From positions 1 through 22,767 of IMG/VR virus record IMGVR_UViG_3300046323_000103: DNA of 22,767 nucleotides. One strand, given 5' to 3'. Source of the stretch: a virus. A program made the position numbers and the translations under genes. Within the stretch, counting starts at the first letter, position 1. Every line of letters starts with the position of its first letter. The notes below the pieces were generated by a model that was not told the DNA's origin, searched no databases, and saw nothing but the letters and a program-made list of their open reading frames with translations. Of this stretch, positions 1-8,454 are shown in pieces.

Positions 1-1970
1 TTATGGGTAAGGTGAATGAGTGGGTTGTAAATCAAGACGGAAGTACAGATTTTACTCGCGGCGCTGAGACCGAAGAATATAATAACGGCGTTAGAGAAAA
101 CGCTCTTTTAATTAAAAAGATTTTAGCCTCAGACGTTTCACTAGCCACTGTTCGCTACGACTGGCAGTCGGGTCAGGTATTTACCGAATATGATAATACC
201 AAGCCCATGGAGGGGATGCAGTTTTACGTTCTGTCAAGTTCAAATAACGTCTATAAATGCCTATCCAATAACGGCGGCGCACCCTCTACCCAAGAGCCTT
301 ATGGTAAACCTTACGACGTTTTAAGAACCATTGACGGATATCTTTGGAAATATATGTACTCAATCCCGTCTTACAAATATACAAAATTTGTAGATGCTGG
401 GTATATGCCAGTTCAGAACTCTAATTCTAATAGATTTTATAATAATGGCTCCGTTGATTATGTAAATGTTATTGATGGCGGGTCAGGCTATTCATCTACG
501 CTTGCAACACAATTAGTCGTTTCTGGAACTACTACGGGTTCAGGTGCGTCGGCTAAAATTGTCGTGGGTACTTATGGGCAGATTACAGGGTTTACCGATA
601 TCATCGGGGGCTCTGGATATACTAAAGGTGCAACCATAGTATTTGCCCCTACGTCGGGTGTGGGTGCGGTGCTGACTCCAGTGTTTGCTGCAGGGGTTCT
701 TACGGGGTTTACAATTACCGATGGTGGAGCGGGGTATTCTACGGGTGAAGCAGTTTCGTTGTCAGTCGGCGGGGCGGTTCTAATTCCATCAATCTCTCAA
801 ACCGGCAGCATCACTGACGTTACGATTGTAAACGCGGGTGTTGGTTATACTGTTGCACCCACAATTACAGTCACTTCTAGTGGAACTGGAAACGGCATCT
901 ACGGCAACGCAACGGCTGTGGTGGAGTGCGCCGAGGCCAATGGCGGTATTGCGTATGTTTACGTTAAAGACCCTGGTACGGCGTATCCTAAAAACACCGA
1001 GACTTCTATCACAGTAAGCGGTGACGGTACGGGTGCTAGTTTTAGCCCTGTTGTTATTGGTGGTAAAGTTGTGTCTGTTGTTATTGATTCACCCGGAGTT
1101 GGTTATACCTCTATGAGGTTGACTGTGGTCGGGGCTGGGGTTGATGCAAAAGTGTCGCCTGCGCTCAAAACCAATGACTATACGTCAGACCAATCCATTG
1201 TGGAACAAACCGCAGTCAAAGGCGCAGTCTATAACGTCAAAGTTACAGTCGGTGGTACAAACTACACCAACACGACCCAGATGACGGTTTCGGGTGACGG
1301 AACAGGGTTTAGCGCAGTTCCTGTTATTGTTAATGGTGCAATTTACCGAGTAGATATTATTTCATACGGCTCAGGGTATTCTTACCTAGATATTACCTTT
1401 AACGACCCTAACCGAGGCGTTGTTGGTACGGTAACAGATGCTAAGACTTACGCTATTATTTCGCCCATCGGAGGGCATGGGTCTGATGCAATAGCTGAAC
1501 TCATGGCGACTCAGTTAGTCATCAACACCGAGTTTAGACAGGGTATTGGTAATGAGGATTTAGTTCAAGACTATCGCCAGTACGGGATATTTAAAAACTT
1601 GACGACTCCGGTATCAGATAAAATCTTTACCGAAAACTCTAGTATCATCGCGTATAAGGTTCAGCTTACTGGAACAACAACTCCGGTTCTTGATGAAGTG
1701 TTGATTCAAGACTCCACCAAAGTAAAGTATCGTGTTGCTAGTGTGGCTGATGGTTATATCTACCTCCAGATACTAAGTAAACGAGCACTTTCTCCATCCG
1801 GAACCTTGGTCGCAGCGACTGATGGGTCTAGGCTCTACACGGTGGCTGAGGTTATTAGCAAACCCGTTGTCAATAAATACTCTGGTAAACTACTCTATGT
1901 GTCAAATACCCAAAAACTATTCTACACAGATACCCAGGGTATTGTAATTAAAACTGTATTGAAATTCTAA
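1..1970 (+). CDS. 8: Baseplate wedge protein, T4 gp8-like, with a large repeat insertion (5' partial)
   Basis: This is probably the homologue of T4 gp8, a subunit of the baseplate wedge. The first ATG is at position 3, but the frame is open to the window edge and gp8 proteins have a further N-terminal segment before this point, so I treat the 5' end as cut. Numbering from that ATG gives 655 residues. Visible gp8-like landmarks are DGYLWKYMYSIP (111-122), which matches DGYVWEYLFEIP in T4 gp8, and a region near 487-532 with GGHGSD followed by DYRQYGIFKNL, the counterpart of the FRQISIITNP segment. Between them, at about 150-465, lie eight degenerate repeats centred on GxGY motifs that T4 gp8 lacks (T4 gp8 is 334 residues). 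The next gene starts directly after the stop codon. Family assignment is fairly secure; the role of the insertion is unknown. Confidence 0.75.
   Translation, partial: MGKVNEWVVNQDGSTDFTRGAETEEYNNGVRENALLIKKILASDVSLATVRYDWQSGQVFTEYDNTKPMEGMQFYVLSSSNNVYKCLSNNGGAPSTQEPYGKPYDVLRTIDGYLWKYMYSIPSYKYTKFVDAGYMPVQNSNSNRFYNNGSVDYVNVIDGGSGYSSTLATQLVVSGTTTGSGASAKIVVGTYGQITGFTDIIGGSGYTKGATIVFAPTSGVGAVLTPVFAAGVLTGFTITDGGAGYSTGEAVSLSVGGAVLIPSISQTGSITDVTIVNAGVGYTVAPTITVTSSGTGNGIYGNATAVVECAEANGGIAYVYVKDPGTAYPKNTETSITVSGDGTGASFSPVVIGGKVVSVVIDSPGVGYTSMRLTVVGAGVDAKVSPALKTNDYTSDQSIVEQTAVKGAVYNVKVTVGGTNYTNTTQMTVSGDGTGFSAVPVIVNGAIYRVDIISYGSGYSYLDITFNDPNRGVVGTVTDAKTYAIISPIGGHGSDAIAELMATQLVINTEFRQGIGNEDLVQDYRQYGIFKNLTTPVSDKIFTENSSIIAYKVQLTGTTTPVLDEVLIQDSTKVKYRVASVADGYIYLQILSKRALSPSGTLVAATDGSRLYTVAEVISKPVVNKYSGKLLYVSNTQKLFYTDTQGIVIKTVLKF
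450..1400 (+). repeat. Eight degenerate GxGY protein repeats inside the gp8-like gene
   Basis: Counting from the ATG at position 3, the motifs GGSGY (159), GGSGY (202), GGAGY (241), AGVGY (278), PGTAY (324), PGVGY (364), GGTNY (417) and YGSGY (455) recur at intervals of 37 to 53 residues. Between them run short valine/threonine-rich beta strands and SGxGTGA-type turns. The DNA copies are diverged, so this is an old protein-level repeat and not a recent tandem duplication. A beta-solenoid or stacked beta-domain is an inference. Confidence 0.8.
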
Positions 1971-4900
1971 ATGACTAAAAAAAATCTGATTTCTGCTCCC
2001 TACTATGATGACTTTGCCGAAGACGCTGGGTTCCATCAGATTCTATTCAAACCCGGTGTTTCCGTACAATCAAGAGAACTGACTCAGGCGCAGTCTATTA
2101 CTCGTAACCAGATTGCTAAGTTTGGTGGGCACATTTTTAAACACGGGTCGGTTGTTGTTCCGGGTAACTCTACGTCCGATTTGAACGTATGTTATGTAAA
2201 ACTAGGCAACACGGATTACGACGTTAGCACTTTAGTGGGTAAAGATGTTGTGGGTTCTATTACTGGGTTGAAGGCTAAGATTCGGTTTGGTGTTATTCAA
2301 ACATCGACGCCAGCAACGTTGTATGTTTCTTACTACAACTCAGGGGCTGCTGGTGAAAAGGTTTTCTCCCCCTCCGAGACCCTGACTGTAGAGGGTATTG
2401 CTACCGCGTTCACAACCGCTACGGGTACGCCGTGTGGCGGGGCTTCTATGGCCTTTGTAAACAAGGGTGTATTCTTTGTAAACGGGTCTTTTGTTACCGT
2501 ACTTCCACAGTCTATCGTTCTGAGTGAAACTACAGAGCCTTCATGTCATGTGATGCTCCGGATTGATGAAAGTATTGTTACTTCAGATAATGACGAAACG
2601 CTTTTAGACCCTGCGCAAGGCTCCTACAACTACGCGGCTCCGGGCGCGGATAGGTTGAAGATTTCGCTCACCTTGGTAAAGTTACCCCTGGGCTCGGCGC
2701 TTTCTGATGACTACATCGAATTGATGAGGTTTGATACTGGGGTTTTGCTAGAACACTCGCGTTATCCAAAATACAATGAGTTGGAGAAGTCGCTGGCTCG
2801 TCGCACGTTTGATGAGGCGGGGGATTATGTGGTGGGTGGGTTGACGACTAAGATTCGCGAGCACTTGAAGACTGACCTCAACGGGGGTAAGTTTGCCTCG
2901 CCCGTGGGTAATGTTGATAAAATGATTTATACAGTTTCTCCGGGTAAAGCATACATCAAAGGGTTTGAAAACGAGCGCCTAGGTTCTACCGAAATCGTAG
3001 CAGATAAGGCTCGTGGGTCTGAGCACGTTTCTAATATTGTTGCAAACTTGGTGCCTTCGTTTGGGCAGTTTTTCTACGTCTCCAATATTACTTCTTTGCC
3101 CGACTTTGACCACCGTGAGGTCATAACCCTTCACTCCGCAACTTCAGCGGGTTCGGTTATCGGAACTGCGCGGGTTATTGCGGTAGATTACTTAGAGAGT
3201 AACACCACGGATAACAACGCGATTTATAAATTGTTTGTATCCGATGTGACCTTTACGGGCGGTAACTCCACTGCGTCTATTGGTAGAGTTTCTTATAGCT
3301 CGGGTTCGATGTCGGTGCTCCACAAAGCATCTATTGTTCTTTCTAGTGCGGCGGATTTTGTCAACGACACGCTACTCACATCGGGCTCTAGGGTTGGTAC
3401 AATTCATAAGTTTTCCCGAGCCGAGGCTACCCTCTACATCAAACGCCACACAGACACTGTTAGCCTACCAATTGCTAACGACAGCGCTACATCGCCCCAG
3501 TCTAGTTGCAAAATTTTATCGGTTGCGTCAGTTGGTAAAAACGCCAACGACAATATGCTCATCAAACTCCCTACAAACTCTACTTACCGAGTCAAGGGCC
3601 CAGATTCAGCGCCAAATATTAGCTATAAAATTTACCATAAAGAAATCGTCAATATCGTGGGTGGCGAGGGTGCGTTTTCCGTATCGGGTATGACTATAGA
3701 CCCTAAAGAGGTGGGGAATTTTATTATCACCTCTGCTGCCGGAATTCACCCAATTAGCGCGGCTACAGTTTCACCCGACGGGTTGACGGTTACGTTTGCG
3801 GGTATTTCCCCAGCATCTACCACAATTCATGTAATCTGCGCAGCCACTAAGACTGGGGCAAACGGGGCTCCAAAGACTAAGACTTATTCACCAGCATATT
3901 CCGAGAGTGGGTTGACTCCTGCGTCAGTTGTTGCGTTGGAGATGGCGGATATTATCCGTATCAAGTCTATCACCTCTACGGTAAATGGCGACGTCACGGA
4001 TAGGTTCAAACTAGACAATGGTCAGCGCGACTATGCGTACTTGCCGGGTTCGTTGATTCTTACCGGAACCCTACCCACCGGAACGCTTACTGTGGTGTAT
4101 GATTACTTTAACCACAACGCGGGTTCGGGTGATTACTTCTCAGTAGATTCTTACGAGTTCTCGGGTCTCGAAAACTACTACGAAAACTCCGTACTCTCTT
4201 ATAAATCAATCAACACGGGCAAAGTGTATGACTTGCGAGATGTACTAGATTTTAGATGCAAATTGGCCGACGCTTCCACATCCGCTACGCCTCAAGTAGA
4301 CTCTAGAATTACGACTGGCGTGCAACAGTACGTTGGCCGTATTGACGCAATTGTCATGGGCAAGGGTGGTGTGGTTTCCGCTATTACAGGTACGCCTTCA
4401 CAAACTCCTAAGACCCCTACTATTCCATCCGAGTCGTTGCACTTGGCATCTATCCGGGTCAGCCCATATACGTTTAGCGTAATGGATAACGTGATAACAC
4501 CCAAGAGCAATCGCGGCTACACGATGCGGGATGTTGGTGTGATTGAGTCTAGGGTTAAGAACTTGGAAGAGTACGTTTTACTGACTCAGTCTGAGACTTC
4601 GGCAGTGAATTACGATATTATCGACGCGGCCACCGGGTTGTCTAGGTTCAAGAGCGGGTACTTGGTTGATGCGTTTAATAATGCAGACACTATTGCCGAC
4701 GTTTATAACCCAGGGTTTACGGTGACGTATGCTTCGGGCGTGATTATTCCGCAGTTTGAGAGTATCTTTACCCCACTTACTCTGGTATCTGCTACGGCGC
4801 AAACTACCAACAACGTTGTGACTATGCCGTACACTTCGGCGGTGTTGGCTTCTCAGCCCATGTCGTCAAGGATTACCAACATCAACCCATTCTCCGTATT

Positions 4901-5297
4901 CTCCTGGAAAGGAAATATGAACCTAGTGCCCTCTAAGGACTCATGGGTTACGGTTGAGGAGTTGCCCGATAACTATACGTCGTCGGTTGAAACTGTTTAT
5001 ATTACTAGACCCTACGTTCCGCCAGTTCCACCGAGCTCTAGCGCATCCTTCCATTCTAGCGGATCAGTTGTAGATTTTACGTGGGCTTCAGTTGGAACTT
5101 CTATTGTTGGTGACTCATGGGGTCAGGTAGGCTCAGATGACGGTGAGGCGGGTTGGGATTCTTGGTCTCCATCTTCTAGCTCCTCCATCGTGGGTGATTC
5201 ATGGGGTTCCTCGGATGATGGTGGCTGGGGTGGGAGTTCGTCTATCGTAGGCTCATGGAGCAATAGTGACGGCGACTCAAGCAGCAGCGGCGATTAA
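1971..5297 (+). CDS. Large virion structural protein, DUF4815 family
   Basis: The protein has 1108 residues. Its N-terminus (APYYDDF, then a KPGVSVQSRELTQAQSI segment and FGGHIFKHGSVVVPG) is typical of the DUF4815 virion proteins of T4-like and other large myophages, which sit among baseplate and tail-fibre genes. Near the C-terminus, NPFSVFSWKGNMNLVPS followed by DSWVTVEELP is also characteristic of these proteins. After that comes a proline/serine-rich tail (nt 5014-5294) with three copies of a SIVG(D)SW motif. The ATG directly follows the stop codon of the gp8-like gene, so translation is probably coupled. The partner and exact virion location are not known from sequence. In other phages, as I recall, sequences like this gene and the next can occur in one polypeptide, so the two may be separate halves of an ancestral protein. 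Confidence 0.75.
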   Translation: MTKKNLISAPYYDDFAEDAGFHQILFKPGVSVQSRELTQAQSITRNQIAKFGGHIFKHGSVVVPGNSTSDLNVCYVKLGNTDYDVSTLVGKDVVGSITGLKAKIRFGVIQTSTPATLYVSYYNSGAAGEKVFSPSETLTVEGIATAFTTATGTPCGGASMAFVNKGVFFVNGSFVTVLPQSIVLSETTEPSCHVMLRIDESIVTSDNDETLLDPAQGSYNYAAPGADRLKISLTLVKLPLGSALSDDYIELMRFDTGVLLEHSRYPKYNELEKSLARRTFDEAGDYVVGGLTTKIREHLKTDLNGGKFASPVGNVDKMIYTVSPGKAYIKGFENERLGSTEIVADKARGSEHVSNIVANLVPSFGQFFYVSNITSLPDFDHREVITLHSATSAGSVIGTARVIAVDYLESNTTDNNAIYKLFVSDVTFTGGNSTASIGRVSYSSGSMSVLHKASIVLSSAADFVNDTLLTSGSRVGTIHKFSRAEATLYIKRHTDTVSLPIANDSATSPQSSCKILSVASVGKNANDNMLIKLPTNSTYRVKGPDSAPNISYKIYHKEIVNIVGGEGAFSVSGMTIDPKEVGNFIITSAAGIHPISAATVSPDGLTVTFAGISPASTTIHVICAATKTGANGAPKTKTYSPAYSESGLTPASVVALEMADIIRIKSITSTVNGDVTDRFKLDNGQRDYAYLPGSLILTGTLPTGTLTVVYDYFNHNAGSGDYFSVDSYEFSGLENYYENSVLSYKSINTGKVYDLRDVLDFRCKLADASTSATPQVDSRITTGVQQYVGRIDAIVMGKGGVVSAITGTPSQTPKTPTIPSESLHLASIRVSPYTFSVMDNVITPKSNRGYTMRDVGVIESRVKNLEEYVLLTQSETSAVNYDIIDAATGLSRFKSGYLVDAFNNADTIADVYNPGFTVTYASGVIIPQFESIFTPLTLVSATAQTTNNVVTMPYTSAVLASQPMSSRITNINPFSVFSWKGNMNLVPSKDSWVTVEELPDNYTSSVETVYITRPYVPPVPPSSSASFHSSGSVVDFTWASVGTSIVGDSWGQVGSDDGEAGWDSWSPSSSSSIVGDSWGSSDDGGWGGSSSIVGSWSNSDGDSSSSGD
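5014..5294 (+). repeat. Ser/Gly/Trp/Asp-rich C-terminal tail with SIVG(D)SW repeats
   Basis: The last ~93 codons of the DUF4815 gene start with a proline run (YVPPVPPSS) and then consist mostly of Ser, Gly, Asp and Trp. SIVGDSWG occurs twice (about nt 5098-5122 and 5184-5207) and SIVGSW once (about 5238-5258). The tail is acidic, probably disordered, and unusually rich in tryptophan for low-complexity sequence. Confidence 0.8.
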
Positions 5298-5301
5298 AGT
5301 A

Positions 5302-5309
5302 GTTAAATA
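5302..5309 (+). promoter_or_regulatory. Late-promoter-like octamer GTTAAATA
   Basis: The 53-base gap before the structural gene at 5351 contains GTTAAATA, 41 nt before the ATG. The octamer recurs in three other gaps (12325, 14203, 22410), always on the coding strand and upstream of a gene. It keeps the TAAATA core of the T4 late promoter TATAAATA. No -35 box is expected for that class. Promoter function is inferred. Confidence 0.6.
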
Positions 5310-5350
5310 CTTTATACACACTTAGTCACAGAATAAAGAACATACACAAT

Positions 5351-7504
5351 ATGGCAACACGTCAAGTAAGTACACGCGCTCTGGTAGGGTTAAAATCCCT
5401 ATCCTTTATTCGCCCCCAGCGGATAAGTTTCAACACAGTAAGCACCAAACCATCAACCCGCCTTTACGCATTTTTCGATGGCGTATCCGTAGACCAATAC
5501 ATTACGCCTACGGGTGGTGCGTTGGGTGGCGCTATTACCACTAATGCTGCGGGTGAAGTGTCGGGGACTTTTGATATTCCCCCAATGACCTTTAACACGG
5601 GCGATAGAGAGTTTAAACTCCAGGATGACCCAGTGTACGCGGTATCATCTATCCCAGGGTCTACGGTTGGGTTTGCGACTTCTAATTTCTACACATCAGG
5701 GCTTCAAGAAACCTACCAAACCACGATCAATACTATTACTGAAAATGTCGTAGAAATTGTTGCCTCAAATAACGGGGAGGCTGATGGTGGGGGTGATCCA
5801 CTTGCACAGACCTTCTTTACCTACGGCGTTACGGGTGGGTGCTTTATTACGGCGATTGATATTTTCTTTCAATCCAAGGATTCTTCAATCCCCGTTACCG
5901 TAGAGCTGCGTGAAACTCAGAACGGATACCCAGCGGGTAAACGAGTTTCTAGATACTCAACCGTAACGTTGCCTCCGGCTAGTGTTGTTATTTCTCAAAC
6001 TGCCGCGACTCCAACTAAGTTTACTTTTTCTAGGCCCATTTACCTTGAAGAGAATAAAGACTATTGTTTTGTTCTACTCGCCAATACCAACAAATACAAC
6101 GTCTGGACTTCTAAACTGGGTGAGACTTCTATTGAAACGGGTAAGTCTATTTTTGAACAACCCTTTGTTGGGAGTATGTTTAAGTCTGAGAACAACGTTA
6201 CTTGGACAGCTGAGCAGACTGAGGACATTAAGTTTACTCTTTACAAGGCGCAGTTTGCCGTGGGTACGTCTGAGCTCTCGTTTAAAGCCACGGCGGCACC
6301 AGTTTTAGTCTATGGTTCTAAGTTCTCCGTTACTTCGGGTTCCCCAGTTGTGACTTGTGAGTTGCCGTTCCAACACAGTTTTAGAACGGGTGATAAAGTG
6401 TTCTTGACCGGAAACGCTCTCGCATCTTATAGAGGCATTGCTAACTCGGTAATTTGTGCAACAACGGGTTTTGCGGTAACTACGGTTGATGATTACAAGT
6501 TTACATTCTCCGCAGGCGCGTCCGCAACGTCTACGGGTACTTTGGCCTCAAGTGGCGGTTTAGACCGCGTAGACGTTGATCTCGTAGGTTCTGGATATGT
6601 TTCTCCATCCATATCGTTCAACGGCGGCGGTGGAACGGGCGCAGCGGCCACTCCGGTTGTCGTGGGTGGTAAGATTGTATCGGTTACGGTGACTTCTAGA
6701 GGCTCTGGGTACACATCAACGCCTAACTTGGTGCTGTCTGACGTATCGGGTTCGGGTGCTTTGTTGACGCCAATCTCTGAAACTATTTTCTCGGCTCAGA
6801 TAAACCGACCATACCAAAACTTTGTTCCTATCGTTACCGTGGATACTCCACCAGATACGGGTGTTTCAAACTCGGTAAAAACTTCTACCAAAGATTACGT
6901 TGCGGGTGCGTTTATTGATGCGCCTTTGAATAAAACAGTGCTCACTGGAACCCAGAACGCAGTTGTAACGGCGGATACTGAAACTACAAACTTCGGTACC
7001 AATGCGTCTACCCAGATGATTACGCAGTTAGAGACCACTAACCCCAACGTATCCCCGGTGGTGGATATGGGTGAGCGCCCGATGATTAAGTTTAATAACT
7101 TTATTGTTAATGGTGCGGCTAATGCGACGTCTGAACTTACACCAAAAAGCGGAACCGCTCAGGCCAAGTACATATCTAAAAAGGTTGCGATCAAAATACC
7201 TTCTAAAGACATTCGCGTAATGGTAAATGCTGCGTCTATTGAGAATACTTCGTTTGGAGTGTTTGTTAGAACGTCGTTGTCTAGTGCGGTTGGCGCGCAT
7301 GAGGATTTGAACTGGGTTCAGCTAGTGTGTAAGACCCCGACTAACACATCCTCTACGTGGGATAAGTTCAAGGATTACGAGTTCTTTACTGAGAGTGGGT
7401 TGCCGGTGTTTGACGTGTATGATATTAAGATTGTATTGTACTCGGAAAATAAAACCGTATTCCCTAAAATAAACAGCTACAGCGCTATCGTACTGGCGAC
7501 TTGA
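5351..7504 (+). CDS. Large virion structural protein of cyanophage-like T4 relatives
   Basis: The protein has 717 residues. Residues 21-44 carry the RPQRISF then KPSTRLYAFFDG motif found in large tail or baseplate-associated proteins of T4-like phages. DPLAQTFF at 149-156 and the following beta-rich block up to about 300 (GYPAGKR, YLEENKDYCFVLLA, VWTSKLGE, TWTAEQTEDIKFTLYKAQF) are typical of the same family. The C-terminus (AKYISKKV, RVMVNA, FDVYDIKIVLYSEN) also fits it. Between about 300 and 480 sits extra sequence with two GxGY repeats like those in the gp8-like protein. The gene has its own late-promoter-like site and follows the DUF4815 gene after 53 bases. There is no strong Shine-Dalgarno; AAAGAAC lies upstream. 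The role is structural; the exact site in the particle is not determined. Confidence 0.7.
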   Translation: MATRQVSTRALVGLKSLSFIRPQRISFNTVSTKPSTRLYAFFDGVSVDQYITPTGGALGGAITTNAAGEVSGTFDIPPMTFNTGDREFKLQDDPVYAVSSIPGSTVGFATSNFYTSGLQETYQTTINTITENVVEIVASNNGEADGGGDPLAQTFFTYGVTGGCFITAIDIFFQSKDSSIPVTVELRETQNGYPAGKRVSRYSTVTLPPASVVISQTAATPTKFTFSRPIYLEENKDYCFVLLANTNKYNVWTSKLGETSIETGKSIFEQPFVGSMFKSENNVTWTAEQTEDIKFTLYKAQFAVGTSELSFKATAAPVLVYGSKFSVTSGSPVVTCELPFQHSFRTGDKVFLTGNALASYRGIANSVICATTGFAVTTVDDYKFTFSAGASATSTGTLASSGGLDRVDVDLVGSGYVSPSISFNGGGGTGAAATPVVVGGKIVSVTVTSRGSGYTSTPNLVLSDVSGSGALLTPISETIFSAQINRPYQNFVPIVTVDTPPDTGVSNSVKTSTKDYVAGAFIDAPLNKTVLTGTQNAVVTADTETTNFGTNASTQMITQLETTNPNVSPVVDMGERPMIKFNNFIVNGAANATSELTPKSGTAQAKYISKKVAIKIPSKDIRVMVNAASIENTSFGVFVRTSLSSAVGAHEDLNWVQLVCKTPTNTSSTWDKFKDYEFFTESGLPVFDVYDIKIVLYSENKTVFPKINSYSAIVLAT
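6563..6775 (+). repeat. Two GxGY repeats shared with the gp8-like protein
   Basis: Residues ~405-475 of the 5351 gene product contain two GSGY units 38 residues apart, joined by a GGGGTGAAA turn, VVVGGKIVSV and a second strand set. The layout and wording (VGGKIVSVTV here, IGGKVVSVVI in the gp8-like protein) match the repeat units of the gp8-like protein. This suggests one mobile virion domain present in two different structural proteins. Confidence 0.7.
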
Positions 7505-7512
7505 ACCCAATT

Positions 7513-7713
7513 ATGCGTCAAGTCGTTGATTCAAATGGCACCCCTATTACGGGGTTATACCGCAGGGCGGATGATTCGTTGGTTGTGGTGGATGACGCAG
7601 CTTTTATGAAAAATAAAATATCTCACGAAGCATTTGACGCATTAAATATGGAAGTAATGACGCTCAAACGTCAAATAGAACAAATTTTAGGAATGCTAAA
7701 TGGCAGAAATTAA
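7513..7713 (+). CDS. Small hypothetical protein with C-terminal coiled coil
   Basis: The product has 66 residues from the ATG at 7513. A TTG at 7501 would add four residues and overlap the previous stop, but it has no better ribosome site, so the ATG is preferred. The N-terminal half reads like a short beta segment (RQVVDSNGTPITGLYRR then DDSLVVVDD). The C-terminal part, roughly FDALNMEVMTLKRQIEQILG, is a predicted amphipathic helix or short coiled coil. I do not recognise a named family, although small proteins with this pattern are common next to phage tail-fibre genes. It overlaps the start of the next gene by 14 nt, which suggests coupled translation. Confidence 0.7.
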   Translation: MRQVVDSNGTPITGLYRRADDSLVVVDDAAFMKNKISHEAFDALNMEVMTLKRQIEQILGMLNGRN

Positions 7714-7909
7714 ATACCGAGAATCCGCTGTTGCTACTATCCCAACTTCAACATCGGCCAAGGGCGCACCCCTTACCAATTTGGAGATGGATGGCAATAT
7801 GAGGTCAATTCAGATGGACCTGCTCTCAAAAGCGTCTTCATCTTCCGTTACCGCATCAATTCAATCAGTCAACGACTCAGTTATCGCTATGTCTATAGCG
7901 TTTGGATAA
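7700..7909 (+). CDS. Small tail-fibre-like protein with LTNLEMDGN motif
   Basis: The product has 69 residues. The central segment KGAPLTNLEMDGNMRSIQ belongs to a widespread motif (KGxPLTNxEMDxNF) at the N-termini of phage tail fibres and other tail-associated proteins. Here it stands almost alone: after it come about 35 residues that look helical (LLSKASSSSVTASIQSVNDS). It may be a small attachment or linker protein, or the stump of a longer fibre. The ATG lies inside the end of the preceding gene, and the next gene begins three bases after its stop. The structural role is inferred from the motif only. Confidence 0.65.
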   Translation: MAEIKYRESAVATIPTSTSAKGAPLTNLEMDGNMRSIQMDLLSKASSSSVTASIQSVNDSVIAMSIAFG

Positions 7910-7912
7910 TAC

Positions 7913-8239
7913 ATGGCAAATACTTTTAAATCAGTTGGTACCAACGCAATCGGTACAGTAAAAACAACCACATATACTGCGCCCTCAGTTACAACGACAA
8001 CCGTGATTGGTTTGTCGGTTGCTAATATTTTAACGACCGTTACGTCGGTTGATATTATATTGGGCAAAGGGGCTTCTGAGTTCTACATTATTAAAAACGC
8101 ACCCATTATGCCTGGCGGTACGTTGGTTGTCGTGGGTGGGGATCAGAAACTTGTACTGGAAACTGGAAATACCATCAAAGTAGTTTCCACGGTTGCTGCG
8201 TCAGTTGACGTTATCGTTTCTATCTTGGAGCTCAGTTAA
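7913..8239 (+). CDS. Small virion protein, beta-rich, cyanophage-type
   Basis: The product has 108 residues: a nearly all-beta protein with threonine- and valine-rich strands (TTTYTAPSVTTTTVIGLSVAN), a central KGASEFYIIKNAPIMPGG segment and a GGDQKLVLETGNTIKVVS segment. Proteins of this size and wording are frequent in T4-like marine phages beside tail-fibre genes and are usually annotated as structural. The shape suggests a single jelly-roll-like or Ig-like domain, which is an inference. There is no signal peptide. The upstream Shine-Dalgarno is weak (TTGGAT). The next gene starts one base after the stop codon. Confidence 0.65.
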   Translation: MANTFKSVGTNAIGTVKTTTYTAPSVTTTTVIGLSVANILTTVTSVDIILGKGASEFYIIKNAPIMPGGTLVVVGGDQKLVLETGNTIKVVSTVAASVDVIVSILELS

Positions 8240-8240
8240 T

Positions 8241-8444
8241 ATGTACTTGGGTAATCAGGTTGCGTTTTACGACCCTAACCAATCAAACACAGTTGGCAAA
8301 GATGGGTTCTACGATAACACCCAGAGTATCGCCGTTGATCATACAGTGCCTCTGGGGTTTAACTCAATGACCGCTGGCCCAGTGACGGTTGAAACGGGTG
8401 TTGTTGTTACAGTTTCTACGGGTTCTACATGGACCGTTGTCTAA
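8241..8444 (+). CDS. Small adhesin-like protein with a STWTVV C-terminus
   Basis: The product has 67 residues from the ATG at 8241, with GGAG at 8227-8230 as the ribosome site. A longer reading from a non-ATG codon at 8193 overlaps the previous gene and is rejected. The protein has an N-terminal YLGNQVAFYDPNQ segment, a middle YDNTQSIAVDHTVPLGFNSM segment and the end GPVTVETGVVVTVSTGSTWT plus VV. This ending (gain of unit, then GVxVTVxxGSTWxVV) is a recurrent phage tail-tip or fibre module, and the next protein ends with a related copy. It is probably a small tail accessory or receptor-contact protein. The assignment is by motif alone. Confidence 0.65.
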   Translation: MYLGNQVAFYDPNQSNTVGKDGFYDNTQSIAVDHTVPLGFNSMTAGPVTVETGVVVTVSTGSTWTVV

Positions 8445-8454
8445 GGGATTATAA

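Noticed and set aside
3280-3693. 137-codon plus-strand frame inside the DUF4815 gene
   Set aside because: Entirely within a well-supported gene in another frame; the product is Leu/Ser/Arg-rich with no recognisable fold.
7501-7512. TTG start for the 7513 gene
   Set aside because: No better ribosome site; the ATG at 7513 gives a natural start.
8193-8240. N-terminal extension of the 8241 gene from a non-ATG codon
   Set aside because: It would overlap the previous gene by 47 nt; the ATG at 8241 has GGAG at suitable distance.
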